Notes: generated by a model not told the origin, from the sequence alone. A stretch of DNA of 64,000 bases from Epiperipatus broadwayi (GCA_028023455.1 JAQFVV010000183.1:928001-992000); one strand, 5' to 3'. Shown: positions 32,410-43,099, counted from the stretch's first letter. Made by a program: numbers and translations.

Positions 32410-32700
32410 TCTTTAGGCCAGCAACACCTGAAGAAAAGGGGAGAAAAATACCTCTCGAAACGTTGTGCGTATACTAACCTGTTAGCTGTGATATTACTAA
32501 CAGTTAGTGCATATACTAACCTGTTTGCTGTGATATTATTAACATTTGTTTGCTGTGATATTACTAACAGTTGGTGCATATACTAACCTGTTTGCTGTGA
32601 TATTACTAACAGTTGAATGCATTTGGAATATTTAACTAAAAATTAAACTTTTCTAAAGACATTCAACACACATATTAGATGATGGAAATAGTCCAGTATA
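32410..32700 (+). repeat. family E element: hammerhead motif followed by short tandem repeats
   Basis: After the ribozyme, a unit like TACTAACCTGTTTGCTGTGA then TATTACTAACAGTTGGTGCA is repeated about three and a half times (32470-32625) with truncations. ATTTGGAATATTTAACT and the inverse of the 28.9-kb arm follow. Confidence 0.65.
32422..32467 (+). ncRNA. hammerhead ribozyme, PLE-type, family E
   Basis: CUGAAGA (N7 is A), stem II GGGAG/CUCUC (with extra bases before it), GAAA, ACGU stem III, GUU site. Stem I is short (CAC/GUG). The CGAAACGUUGUG end is typical of PLE-linked hammerheads. Confidence 0.6.
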
Positions 32701-32709
32701 AAAATACAA

Positions 32710-34340
32710 CGTTTACACATATTTGTCTTATATTTTAAAAAAAATATTCGAATAGGTAACTTTATTGCTACAATTGGTATCTATTTTTAATCAATATCTT
32801 TACTGATCACTACAATTACTTCTCCAAAACTTATAGGAGTAATCTTCTACTCATAACTATCTAGCAAGACTTTACAAGAGTGATTTTTAAATTAACTTTT
32901 CCAGATCCCTAGGCTCTAATGGGGGAAGGGGCAGCAAAAAATCTTAAATAGACCTACCTAAATATATAATCGTTTGCTCCCCAAATTGAGTCTCAAAATG
33001 ATCATTAGTGAGTGTATTGTCTTATGCAAGATTATAATTGAATATTTCCAAGTTACTAAGTTTATCACCATTACTCTTAGTTTAAACTAAAAGCTTTGTA
33101 TACTCTTGTATATTGCCTTCTAATGCACATTTACATATAAAAGAAAACATTGGACGTCAGGGTTACTGTGTGCATATTAATAAAAATGTGATCACACAGA
33201 CAATTCTCTAAATTTAATTATTGAATAAGACAGTAAGATTAAAAAGTGGAGAATGCAAAATATGTCACAGAAAGAAAATATGAAGTATTGTTTATACCAC
33301 AAACAATATCTGGGTTTTGATTAAATAATGCTATGTTTTATAAAACAACAGGGCATGCTCTTTTGCAAGTATCTTTTAATGATTATTCATAGCTAATATT
33401 TATACTTAAAGGTTATTTGACTACCCACCACTATGTAAAAAATTGCTATCAATAATGTCCTGTTTTTACATCCATATGCTATGACCATGGCTTGGAATTC
33501 AAATTCCTAAAATGTGGATTTTTTTCGAGATCATATGCCCATGGCTAATAATTGTAATCATTCAATTAATCCTTTACGAATAGGTATATAGCTACTATTA
33601 CTAGATATGTATTAACGCAATGAAAATATATCCTCATCATCCAGTATTAGGCTAGTCTGATATGATGGAGAGATTTGAAAAGAGAATTATTTTAAAAGCT
33701 GCTATTTTAAAAAGGCTACTATTTTTAACTACACTTACCTATAAATTACTAATATGAAGAATTTAAAAACGATATTTAGGTATAATATAAGTAAATCATT
33801 ACTTAATTTTCAATTGAGGAAAATAAAAAAGTTAACTTTCGACAATCACCATTAAACTGTCATTGAAAGAAAAAGTAATTGACTGTTGAGATAGTATATC
33901 AAAATCACTTCGACTTTGTTTAGCAAGTTTTAATTTATGACTCATAATTACTTTAACAAGGTTATTAATCTTAAGTTTTCGACTTTTATAATTACAAGAA
34001 ACCTAAGAAACAGACTGACGTTTATTACAGCAAATAAAACGAAAAAGACTAATGTTTTGCTTTAGTTTTATCTAAATTAGAAAAGAATTATTATAATCAT
34101 TTTTTCCCCTTTTATTTTAACTATCTCTTCGTTTTAAATACACATTTTGGTTAAACTATGTTTTATATGACTTGTAAAGTACCTTTGTTGTTATTGTCAT
34201 CGTGCCTGTCGCTAGGCAACAGCCAGCAATATCCTCATGTCTATTTATTTATATTCATCTACAGACAAAAAAAAAACATGGAGGGTCATTACGATTATTA
34301 TGAATAATGAATATAGCGTATCTATAGTCTCTTAAATGAG
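32710..34340. other. non-repetitive AT-rich stretch with an RFX X-box-like site
   Basis: No repeat family was recognised. GTCGCTAGGCAAC at 34208-34220 is one base from a palindromic RFX X-box. An ATG at 34278 opens only nine codons. No gene can be claimed. Confidence 0.35.
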
Positions 34341-34344
34341 TAGA

Positions 34345-34445
34345 TACTAGATCGAGATTGTGATGCACAAACCTTCTAGCATCAATTAATTACTATGGCT
34401 TGCACTAGGTGGCACTGCTGTATGAAGAGAGTCGCTACTGAGTTA
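34345..34445 (+). repeat. family B fragment
   Basis: GAGTAGATACTAGATCGAGA, ATGCACAAACCTTCTAGCAT and CACTAGGTGGCACTGCTGTA are worn forms of the B arm. The ribozyme end is missing. Confidence 0.7.
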
Positions 34446-35185
34446 AGTCTTACTTCTTATTAGAGACATTATTTATAAAAATATTGAGACAAAAAATGAA
34501 TATAATCTAAAATTAAAGCTATGAGAATAAATGGTAGTGATAAAAAAATTAAATATTAATTAAATCTTGTGGAAGGTATTAATGATGGGAATAAACATGA
34601 ATAGTTAAAATTAGAATTATTCTACTGCGAGTCCGATTTTTAAATCCAAATATATAATCAAGACAGATAGATATAGGAAATTTTTTGAAGAACAAACACT
34701 ACAAAGAAAAAAAAATATTTGGTAATGGGTCATCGCAGTATAGGTACTCCTTATTTCCAATGATCATTTCAACAATAAATGACTAAAAATACAACCATTT
34801 TCAACTGTGAAATTTACCTGATGATCTAATACTTCCTAGACAGCTATAAGTTTTGTTCAGCAGATATCAGACTATTATTTCTCAGTGGTGAAGTTGTAAC
34901 AAGTAGCCTTTTATTAATTTACATGTTTTTTTTTATAAGTATATTGTCTCAGTATCTGTCTCAAAGTTATTTTTATAAAAAGGTAAAGACAACTACCTTA
35001 AATACCCACTTTCAGGCAAAAATATTTCCAAAAATCCTTCAGAGCAATAACTATTTAAAAAGGCAGTACTCATCAAATTTGTTATCTGCCAGGTGTTGGA
35101 TTTGAGCATTCTTCCATTTTTGTTTTCTTTTCTAGTTAAGTTAACTAGATATCATTTACTGATTAATGTTTGATAATTTTTTGGA
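34446..35185. other. AT-rich sequence, nothing recognised
   Basis: No repeat or coding match. Confidence 0.4.
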
Positions 35186-35187
35186 TT

Positions 35188-35425
35188 AGCAATGGGCCAG
35201 CTACCTGAGAGTGAATTTCTAAACCTTTTGAAAAAAATTCCTCAAGACTTGAATTCGAACCTGAGGTCATGGACATATCAGGTAAATGTAATATATCTAT
35301 ATTATAGCAATGGACCAGTTATTTGGGAGATAATTTCTAGACCTTTTGAAAAGAACTCAAGTCTTGAATTTGAACCTCAGGTCACAGACATATCAGGTAT
35401 GCACTTTATCTATATTATGAGACCC
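35188..35425. repeat. 118-bp tandem duplication, possibly SINE-derived
   Basis: Two units start AGCAATGGGCCAGCTACCTG and AGCAATGGACCAGTTATTTG, 118 bases apart. Each contains GACTTGAATTCGAACC-type sequence, whose complement resembles a tRNA B box (GGTTCGAATTC). The plus reading frame through both units is not conserved as protein. No A box was convincing. Confidence 0.55.
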
Positions 35426-36125
35426 TACTATTCCTTTTTATAATATTTTTAAAATTGCAACTTAAAAGTACAAATAAAAAAGTATCTCTCTTTTAAATTC
35501 TAAAGTAGCAAACTAAACTACCCTAAATACAAATTTATTAATAGCAATGTCTCATAATTTTTTAATTTTATTCATAGAAATATGAAATTTTTGTAAAAAT
35601 GTTTCAAGAAACAATGACGTGGAACTTATACAATAATTAACTTAAATGAATTTGCTAACTTAATGATTGTATAAGTCAGAAACAGCCTGGAATAGCAACG
35701 CTATATAATGGAGATGTGATCCATAGCTAATTATTATCAATAGACTTTAGTAATTGACTTTTTTTTCCTGCGTGGTTTATTGAAGCGGTAGAGTAGCAGA
35801 TGTGGAAACTATAAGTACATGAAAAAAGCTCATATCTAGACCTCGACTATCACGTGATTTAAATGACAAACTACTCAGCTATCTTTTTTTAACTGGTAAC
35901 TTTATACTAAGTTTTTCCTCACAAAAAATATTTGTAAATCTTTTTTATTTAGATTAATACAACAGACATCTTGTGCTCATCATTATATTTTACATTTCAT
36001 ATTATATTTATCATTATATTTTATGTTATTTCTAAATATATTGATTATTTTGGTCTACATATATTTTCTAAATGTATCAATTATTCTTTTTTTCTTATAT
36101 GTCCTGTGTTTTCCCATTTAAATAA
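35426..36125. other. AT-rich sequence, nothing recognised
   Basis: No repeat or coding match. Confidence 0.4.
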
Positions 36126-36129
36126 TAGA

Positions 36130-36441
36130 GAAATAATTATCAATATATCTATTTATCCATCTATTTATCAATCTATCTATCTGTTTATCTATATGACTAT
36201 CAGTCCATCTACTTATTCATCTTTCTTGACATCTATCTATCTATCTTCTGTAATATATTTATCTCTATTGTTTATCTATTTTTGCTGATCTATCTATCTG
36301 TTTATCTATCAATCCTATCTATCTACCTATCTGTCTTTCTAACTATATGTTTATCTATCTGTTAATATTTCTATCTATTTATCTGACTACCTACCTATCT
36401 TTTTTAAATATCTATTAATCTATCTGTCTATATATATATAT
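36130..36441. repeat. degenerate (ATCT)n tetranucleotide tract
   Basis: Interrupted TCTA/TATC units run for about 300 bases and end in (TA)n directly at the PLE3 terminus. Confidence 0.88.
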
Positions 36442-36443
36442 AT

Positions 36444-36485
36444 AAAAGACATATTTTGCAGGTTCATCTGCAAAATATGTCTTTT
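36444..36485. repeat. perfect 18-bp hairpin at the 3' end of PLE3
   Basis: AAAAGACATATTTTGCAG and its exact inverse are separated by GTTCAT. On the minus strand the right-hand part (GATGAACCTGCAAAATATG) matches the terminal motif of PLE2 at 410-436, so it is likely a structural end of the element. Confidence 0.85.
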
Positions 36486-36611
36486 ATATATGAAACCTGA
36501 GAAATATTCGTATCAACATATATATATCAAAATATTAATATATAACAAACTAACCAAAGGAAATACATATAAAAACACACACACACAAAAAAAGACTTAT
36601 AAATCCAATAA

Positions 36612-36650
36612 ATAATATTATATTTCAACCAGAGGACTGGTTTTCATCAG
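36612..36650 (-). ncRNA. hammerhead-like ribozyme in PLE3 3' UTR
   Basis: CUGAUGA, one extra A, stem II AACCAG-UCCU-CUGGUU (6 bp, perfect), GAAA, then a self-complementary AUAAUAUUAU. The core is canonical. A convincing stem I was not found, so activity is open. Confidence 0.6.
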
Positions 36651-37149
36651 AAAGAAAAAAAATACACAGTAAAATGGCGATAATCAAAAATTACAGATTT
36701 GGTAAAAGATTAAAAATTTAACAAAACCCCCCTGATTGGTCACAAAATCTAACACAGAATATCTACCCAATCAATGACAAAATTCAAACAAAAAAAAAAA
36801 AAAACTACATTCCCTCCTAATCAAGCTTAAATTCTATTTAAATTAAAATAAATATAAAAATAAAAAATCCAAAATTAAAAATTAAAATATACATATGTGC
36901 ATACATAGAAAAATTAAACTATGCTCACATATAAAAAATAGCTGTGCTCACATTAATATTCATTAAAAACTAAAATACTTATACATTTTAATCAAAAATT
37001 ATAGTTAGTGCAAAGTACAATAATTTATAACTAATTATTTATCTATAAACCAGTTAAACACAGATATTAAACATCTATGTAACCAATCTTTACATAAAAA
37101 ACCTCATATAAGAAAATTTTTACATAAAAAACACACATATAGAAATCAT

Positions 37150-37453
37150 TTAGGAGACCAGGTAACCCAGAGATGTAATAGTTCCAGTGTTCAAATTCAA
37201 TCCATGTGGTTCTAAGGTCTTGAATTTAAAAATAAAAAAACTCTCCTTTTGTTTCCTCTCCCTTGTAGAAGAAAAATCTTCCTGAAGAATCACTACTTTT
37301 AAATCATCAATTGAATGATTCGGTAAGTTCAAATGTTTTGAAACCTGTCTATCTTTATTCTTATGCAAAATGCCAAATCTATGATTAGTCATTCTGACAT
37401 GTAAACTATTTGCTGACTCACCTATATACTGGTTTAAACATCTACTACACTCT

Positions 37454-37458
<5 letters not shown>
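37150..37458 (-). CDS. PLE3 GIY-YIG endonuclease domain, N-terminally truncated
   Basis: MIECSRCLNQYIGESANSL opens the domain: Cys pair, YIGES, then RMTNHR (catalytic-type Arg region), a KHLNLPNHS block and RERKQKESFFIFKFKTL with the expected Glu, ending near PHGLNLN. The protein would nick the target for PLE insertion. The initial Met is internal, because the frame is cut by the (TA)n at 37459 and the entire RT is missing. The sequence differs clearly from PLE1 and PLE2, so it is a third lineage. No stops are seen within the domain. Confidence 0.85.
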
Positions 37459-37526
<68 letters not shown>

Positions 37527-37535
37527 TATATATTG
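37459..37535. repeat. (TA)n microsatellite at the truncation point of PLE3
   Basis: About 35 TA units, nearly uninterrupted. Confidence 0.95.
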
Positions 37536-37544
37536 CAAGGAAAT

Positions 37545-37712
37545 CAAATCACACATCATGTGACTTAATTTCATAAGCTCATACTACAAATATTATAAAA
37601 TGAATGTGAATAGCTCTTTCTAGTGCCTCACTGATGACATTCAATAGCTAGAAACCTATCTGGGGATAGGGATATTTGGAAAAACTTGTTAAAAGCTATT
37701 CATGCTCATTAT

Positions 37713-37745
<33 letters not shown>
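37545..37745 (+). repeat. family A ribozyme repeat, compressed copy ending in (TA)n
   Basis: The terminal block CATCATGTGACTTAATTTCA is followed by ATAGCTCTTTC, the hammerhead, then TTAAAAGCTATTCATGCTCA and (TA)n. The middle of the unit is deleted, so terminal and ribozyme parts are adjacent. Confidence 0.75.
37626..37665 (+). ncRNA. type I hammerhead ribozyme, family A
   Basis: Stem I CCUCA/UGGGG, CUGAUGA, stem II weak (CAUUCAAUAGCUA), GAAA, stem III A-CCUA-U, site AUC. Core bases are complete. Confidence 0.7.
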
Positions 37746-37748
<3 letters not shown>

Positions 37749-38280
37749 CAAACAATCATTAATTATTTTGCATCACATAAAATGTTTTATGTTTTTGAGT
37801 TTATATTGATTATCATTTCACAAAAAAATATGTCTTTTATTATCCCTTTGTTTAACACTTGTCCATAAATATAAATATTTATTAACATTTTCTTCATATT
37901 TTTTTACATTTAAGATTTTTTTTATAAAATTTATTCATATATAATGGCTGGAATATATGTCTGAGTAACTAAACATTTGAAGCTTTTTTTACTCATTCAT
38001 AACAGGGCAAACTTGTTATTATCTCTTTGGGCTACTTTTTGATTTGTTTTTCATTTTACAATTTTACTTCAACTGTCACATTAATATTAATTGTATTATC
38101 AATTAAAAAAAGGTTTCTGTTTCTAAACAAGATGTTTTTATAGTGCATTGATATATGTATTTACATAAAACAATAATTTTCTTATTTTCTTTTGCACACT
38201 TAACTATGGTTTTTAATGGTTCAAAAAAATGTTAAAACATTTTTAATAACATAAAAGGTTTGAATTGGTAATAAAGAAAA
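37746..38280. other. AT-rich sequence, nothing recognised
   Basis: No repeat or coding match. Confidence 0.4.
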
Positions 38281-38284
38281 TTTA

Positions 38285-38450
38285 TTTAAAGGCTGAGTGC
38301 TTTTAATAGCTCTTAACAAGATTTTCAGAACTGACAACTAGAGCTAGAAACTGGTCTGAGGATACAGATATCATGCTCACTATATAACATTTCTAGTACA
38401 AACTTATTAAATTAAGTCATGTGATATATGAGCCTTAATTTCCTTGCAAC
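38285..38450 (+). repeat. family A fragment with worn ribozyme
   Basis: TAGCTCTTAACAAG is followed by CUGACAA...GCUAGAAACUGGUC (38332-38360, G8 changed to A) and the inverse terminal block AAGTCATGTGATATATGA. Confidence 0.65.
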
Positions 38451-38750
38451 AATTATATCTACACAGAGGAATCATAAATCATGCTTAACTAACTAAATGA
38501 CTTTAGTTGCATGCTATTTTTAAAAAAAATCTGCAGAAAAACAAAAAAAACATAAATTTAAAACAGCATTAAAATTTGTAAATTTTATGATATTTGAGCA
38601 ATCATTTTTTCTTCACTGAGCATCATATGCTATCATATTAAAAAAAAAAGGTGTAAAATTTGTAAATAAATTTTACAATATGCCAGTAACAATTTCCATT
38701 GTGGAGCATAGTATATATATATAATAAAACAAGACACAAAATGTGTAACT
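38451..38750. other. AT-rich spacer, nothing recognised
   Basis: No repeat or coding match. Confidence 0.4.
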
Positions 38751-38754
38751 TGCA

Positions 38755-39100
38755 TTTAAGCTTATACTAAAATGTTCACTTTGGCTATTAATATATGGTG
38801 AAACTGAACTGAGTTCAGACCCATATAGCTATCTGGTTTATAAGGCTGGATTTGAAGACATTTATGTGTCTGAAAAGTTCAGGTTTTCAAATTGATAGTA
38901 ACATATTAAATAAGTGCTGATGCTTGAGTTGGAGTTTTAGATCTAGCATATGAAATCTGAGCTCCTCATTGAAGTGAGCCATAAGCCCGAAAACAATTGG
39001 TCTGGGGATGAGGATTTTCTGATAGAGATTTTGAATTCTTTATCTTTCAGCACTTATAATTAAAGCTTGTTAGAAGCTAGTGGTGAGCTCCATCTAGTGA
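38755..39100 (+). mobile_element. family A ribozyme element, near full unit
   Basis: Order: TTTGGCTATTAATATATGGT, GAACTGAGTTCAGACC, GGCTGGATTTGAAGACAT, ribozyme, CTTTCAGCACTTATAATTAA, and AGCTCCATCTAGTGAACAC. It matches the right arm at 17.35-17.65 kb and the fragment at 2.24 kb. Confidence 0.8.
38964..39007 (+). ncRNA. hammerhead ribozyme, family A, worn
   Basis: Stem I CCUCA/UGGGG, then UUGAAGU (C3 and A9 changed), stem II GAGC/GCCC, GAAA, ACAAUUGGU, site GUC. Confidence 0.6.
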
Positions 39101-39133
<33 letters not shown>

Positions 39134-39134
39134 A
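39101..39134. repeat. (AC)n(AT)n microsatellite
   Basis: About eight AC units followed by about eight AT units, directly at the end of the family A unit. Confidence 0.92.
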
Positions 39135-39985
39135 TTTTTTCAGTTTATGTTGGAAGCACATACATTTTATTTCTTTTTTTATTATTCTTTTTCAATTTTA
39201 TTAAAATATTTTGTGTAATAATATATTTTCTGAATATAATGTTGAAAGTTTTACAAATTGAAACTGATTTTAAAATGTCACAACAATTACAAAGATCCTA
39301 TTTTTTTTAAAAACAAGACTACTATTATGTTTCTTTAAGAAAAAAGTTATTGAATAAAAATAATATTATCCATAGTATAATTAATAGTGAGTATTAAAAG
39401 TCAGACATTTCTACCATTTAATTTATTTCACACATAAAAATATAGTAGTTGGTTTTTTCATATTCTTATTGCTTCAGTGAATGCCCAAATGAACACACAA
39501 TCAGTAAAATATATGTAAATGAGTCCACTCAATTCATTATTAATAATTATATATTTTTTTAAAAATATTATCCTATAATTTTAATTTATATATGCATACT
39601 ATACATATAAAAAGTGCTGTGTTATATATGTGTGCATTGCAGTTCAATAAGTAATATGTATTCTAATTTAATCAATATTTATCAACAAAACATGAATTGT
39701 TATGTGTTAAATACAATTGTTTAACTTCACTGTAGTATTACAATCTGAAATATTGTGTTAGTAGCTAAAGGAAATAGTTTACAATTATTCAGAGTTTATT
39801 TATTAAATAAATAAACAGTAAATAATTAATTTAAGCTACCAAATCATGGATCGTAAGCATAAAAAGATATACTATTAAATATCTTAAAAAATAAAATGAA
39901 AAAAAATATATCAATTTGTTATTTAAAAAAAAATGTTTTAAATTAGATATTGGTAATTTTTGTCTTTCAATAATTCTTTTTATGA
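39135..39985. other. AT-rich sequence, nothing recognised
   Basis: No repeat or coding match. Confidence 0.4.
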
Positions 39986-39997
39986 TTTTATATATAT

Positions 39998-40325
39998 ATA
40001 AAATCTACTCCACACTCCAACTCTTCAAGCGTCCATCATCAGATTTTCAATTGAATGGACGGTTGAAGAGTTGGAGTGTGGAGTAGATTGAAGCCTGTCC
40101 ATTAAAGTGTGAGGTTTGGCTATATTAATATATATCTGATCATTTATAGCATATATGTGTAGAGATGGTAATCTGGACAAACTGATGATTGCTGGTTTAG
40201 CATGAAATATGTATATTGGTGATTATTTATCTTTTCAACTTATGTGTGTTCAAGTGTATCAGTGTTATGAAATAGGGTAGAGAGTGGTGGATCATGTGAA
40301 AATCTGTGCTCATATACCCTTTAGA
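39998..40325 (+). mobile_element. family C ribozyme element beginning in a long hairpin
   Basis: ATCTACTCCACACTCCAACT and its inverse (about 34-bp arms, few mismatches) fold around ATTTTCAATTGA at the start. AAGCCTGTCCATTAAAGTGT, the ribozyme, and the TGCTCATATACCC end follow. Confidence 0.82.
40177..40220 (+). ncRNA. type I hammerhead ribozyme, family C
   Basis: CUGAUGA, stem II UUGCU-GGUUU-AGCAU, GAAA, AUAUGUAU stem III, site AUA. Stem I has one C-to-A change (ACAAA/UUGGU). Confidence 0.78.
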
Positions 40326-40915
40326 GATTATAGAAAAATGTGGTGTTTTTCAAAATCTGTTTATATATATTGGATTTTTTTAGTGTATTTTTTATCTCGA
40401 TTCCATTATAACATAGAAACTTGATCATATATAGTCTATAATGGTGTTGATGTGATTAATCTAATAGTTACTTTTCAACATTGTTTTCTACTCCTAGCAG
40501 GCCACTAAAAATTCACATATGGCTGATTTCTAACTAATGTTTTGCTTTAAAAACATTTGTCAGTGCTATTAGTAAATAATCATAAATCTTATCAGTTTGT
40601 TTTATTTTTAATTTAATTTTTATTAGTAATTAATTTATAATGATAATTCAAAAGTCATGTTTGGGTAAATCTGTTAATAAGTTCAAAAAATTCTAGTTTT
40701 TAATTTATCTGACCATTCGTCAATATATTCAGAATCAATTACAACCAGTCTTAATTTGTGTTCCAGTAAAAACAAAGATTGCTTGATAAACATATTTTAA
40801 AGACCGCTATGCAACTAGCAATACAAAATTTTAAAATCAGACATTGAAATTTGTTAATAGAAAATGGCACATAAAATTTCACTAATAAAAATAATTTGGA
40901 ATTACCCTCATTTAA
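40326..40915. other. AT-rich sequence, nothing recognised
   Basis: No repeat or coding match. Confidence 0.4.
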
Positions 40916-40917
40916 AA

Positions 40918-41055
40918 ATTCCTCACTGATGAGTCACAAGCTAGAAATTAGTTTGAGGATTTTGGATGAATAGGCATTAGATGGGGATTTTATGCATAAA
41001 CCCTTTTGCATCCAATGATTACTAAGGCTTACACTAGGTGACACTATAATAGAAA
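40918..41055 (+). repeat. family B element, half unit
   Basis: Ribozyme followed by TTGGATGAATAGGCATTAGA, ATGCATAAACCC, and CACTAGGTGACACTATAAT. The other half is missing. Confidence 0.78.
40921..40958 (+). ncRNA. type I hammerhead ribozyme, family B
   Basis: Stem I CCUCA/UGAGG (perfect), CUGAUGA, stem II region GUCACAAGCUA (worn), GAAA, AUUAGU stem III, site GUU. Confidence 0.72.
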
Positions 41056-41420
41056 TCACATAAGATTTTTAAGTGAACCTTTTCAAATTCTTAGCAAAGT
41101 AACAGTTTTATATACCCAACAACAGTAAAAACAAGTACTGAATTGATCACATTGAATATGTTTTAAAGTTACTTTTTTGTATGTGATGGCCATCATTTAC
41201 ATTACAACACATATCAAAATTATGTTACCAGTGAATAATTATTGCAAAAAAAAAAAGATATTTCACATAAAAATAGTACCACAATATTGCTAATTACATA
41301 ATTTTATAAACAAGGCAAAAATCTCCATACAGTAGTGCCACCCTGTGACAACCAGAGTAATCAATGGATGCCAGAAGGCTTGTGCATAAAATCCCTATTT
41401 AATGCCTACTCATCCAATAT

Positions 41421-41460
41421 CCCCAGACTAGTTTCTGGCTTGTGGCATTCATCAGTGAGG
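41421..41460 (-). ncRNA. type I hammerhead ribozyme, family B, left arm
   Basis: Stem I CCUCA/UGGGG, CUGAUGA, stem II UGC-CACAA-GCC, GAAA, stem III ACUAGU (palindrome), site GUC. Confidence 0.78.
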
Positions 41461-41643
41461 AGCTTTGGATCTGACAGCACTGCACCCATATGACTATATA
41501 AGTTATTGAGCTTAGATTGAAAATATTTTTTGTGTTTTCAATTTCATTCTCATAGTTTTATAGTTAAGTAGAGATAAAAGGGGGTTGCTGGAGGGTTGCA
41601 TTAGATCCTAAAATCTAGGTGCAGTGCTTTCTGATCCAAAGCT

Positions 41644-41683
41644 CCTCATTGACAAAGGCCACAAGCCAGAAACTAGTCTGGGG
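41644..41683 (+). ncRNA. hammerhead ribozyme, family B, right arm, worn
   Basis: Stem I and III and the GUC site match the left arm and stem II is better (GGC-CACAA-GCC). The core reads UUGACAA, i.e. C3 to U and G8 to A, the same pair of changes as in PLE1. Confidence 0.65.
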
Positions 41684-41840
41684 ATATTGGATGAGTAGGC
41701 ATTAGATAGGGATTTTTTGCACAAGCCTTTTGGCATCCATTGATTACTCTGGTTGGCACAGGGTGGCACTACTGTACAGAGAGTTTTGCCTTGTTTATAA
41801 ACAATTATGTGCTAGTATAAGAGATGGTGATCATGTGATA

Positions 41841-42845
41841 CATAATTTTATGTTATCCCAGATACTTCTAATCTTGAATTTATCAAATAAAAAGGCTAAT
41901 TGCAGAAAGATTATTTTTATTGGGCAATAACTGAGGAGCAGTGATATTGGTATATATCCTCCGAAGAACACTTCAACATTGGTGTGCTCACCTATGGTGT
42001 TATGGGTGGTATTGCAGAAAAAACTGTAGTAAATGATATCCTCTTAATATGATAACAGTATCACCAAGCATAATTTATTAAAAATGTATTAATTAATTTT
42101 CTTCCACAATTTTGATTTTAATCTTAGATAGTAATAAAGAAAATAGAAGAAATATGTTTTCTGGCATTTCATTTTCTTTAAAAAATTCAACAATCAGTTT
42201 TTAACATTTTTGTTTTAAATAGACAGGCATGGAGAAGATATTTTTAAGTCAATGCATTTTTTAAGAAATATAATTCTGTAAATTTTGCAATGACTTTTAT
42301 TTTACAGTGAATCTTAGAATAATACTCAATAATAATTTGCATTGGAAAGAGATTTGGTATTGACTGTTGTAGCTCCTTACTTTCAAATAATAGACTAGTC
42401 CAGAATCCATCCTATCTAGATCAGACTGAGCATTCAATCCCATGTACCAATAGATACACAAATAGATAACATATATCCAATAGTAGAAATGGGTTAATGG
42501 GTGATGATGTTTGGTGAATACAATTGTTTCAATTACGTCAGCATACCTACCAAGGTAAGCTGCCCCAGTACAGCTGGAAGTGGTAGGTAAACTTATAAGG
42601 ACACGTGAAGTTCCTTTTTTCTAAAGTAGTTGGCAACTAGAAGTTATATTTTGTCAATGATGCAGGGATATACTATATATAAACTATATATACATGCTGT
42701 GTATATATATTGTAAATACTCATTTTATATTAATAAATATATATTAATCATATTTATATGAGTTTGGGTTTATATGTGTAAATCACTCAGTAAACACAAC
42801 AGTAACATTGCCTAAAAATGCAAATAGTCAAACTTTATTAAATAA
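41841..42845. other. AT-rich sequence, nothing recognised
   Basis: A slightly less AT-rich part near 42520-42610 shows no recognised repeat or gene. Confidence 0.4.
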
Positions 42846-43038
42846 ATAATAATTTTTATTAGTCACTCGTTAGACTAATGAGAGATTAATAAAAATTATT
42901 AATATACTTTCAATAAGTGATTTGTGTTAAAATTATGAGAGCTGCAAATTTGACACATCAATTAAACTGTACTAATTTGCTGTCTATCTTTATATATATA
43001 TACTGAACAATAGTAAAGATATATGTAAGATATTTGTG

Positions 43039-43099
43039 GTCTAGGCCAACTGATGAGTGCTGGTTCAGCATGAAATATGCATCTTGGGGATCATAGACC
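43039..43099 (+). ncRNA. type I hammerhead ribozyme, family C', extended stem I
   Basis: Outer stem I GGUCUA/UAGACC (6 bp), internal loop GG/GGAUCA, inner stem I CCAA/UUGG, CUGAUGA, stem II GUGCUG-GUU-CAGCAU, GAAA, AUAUGCAU stem III, site AUC. All core bases are present. The loop in stem I sits where natural hammerheads make their loop-loop contact. Confidence 0.88.

Larger units (their letters stand above)
36442..37458 (-). mobile_element. Penelope-like element PLE3, 5'-truncated
   Basis: Endonuclease end, 3' UTR with hammerhead-like motif and terminal hairpin, bounded by (TA)n on the 5' side (37459) and by (TA)n/(ATCT)n on the 3' side. A (CA)n and several poly-A tracts lie in the UTR. RT is absent. 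Confidence 0.82.
41308..41840. mobile_element. family B element, full inverted dimer
   Basis: Left terminus CAAGGCAAAAATCTCCATAC and right terminus, the inverse of CAAGGCAAAACTCTCTGTAC, bound two arms with minus and plus ribozymes. The centre is about 150 bases containing AGTTAAGTAGAGATAAAAGG. A GAGATGGTGATCATGTGATA tail follows the right arm. The plus frame at 41730-41930 is incidental. Confidence 0.85.

Noticed and set aside
35192-35443. 83-codon plus-strand frame across the 118-bp duplication
   Set aside because: It simply reads through both copies of a repeat, with no recognisable domain. Treated as a repeat.
36444-36485. Rho-independent-type terminator
   Set aside because: The hairpin lies at the end of a PLE in a eukaryotic context and is half composed of the PLE terminal motif.
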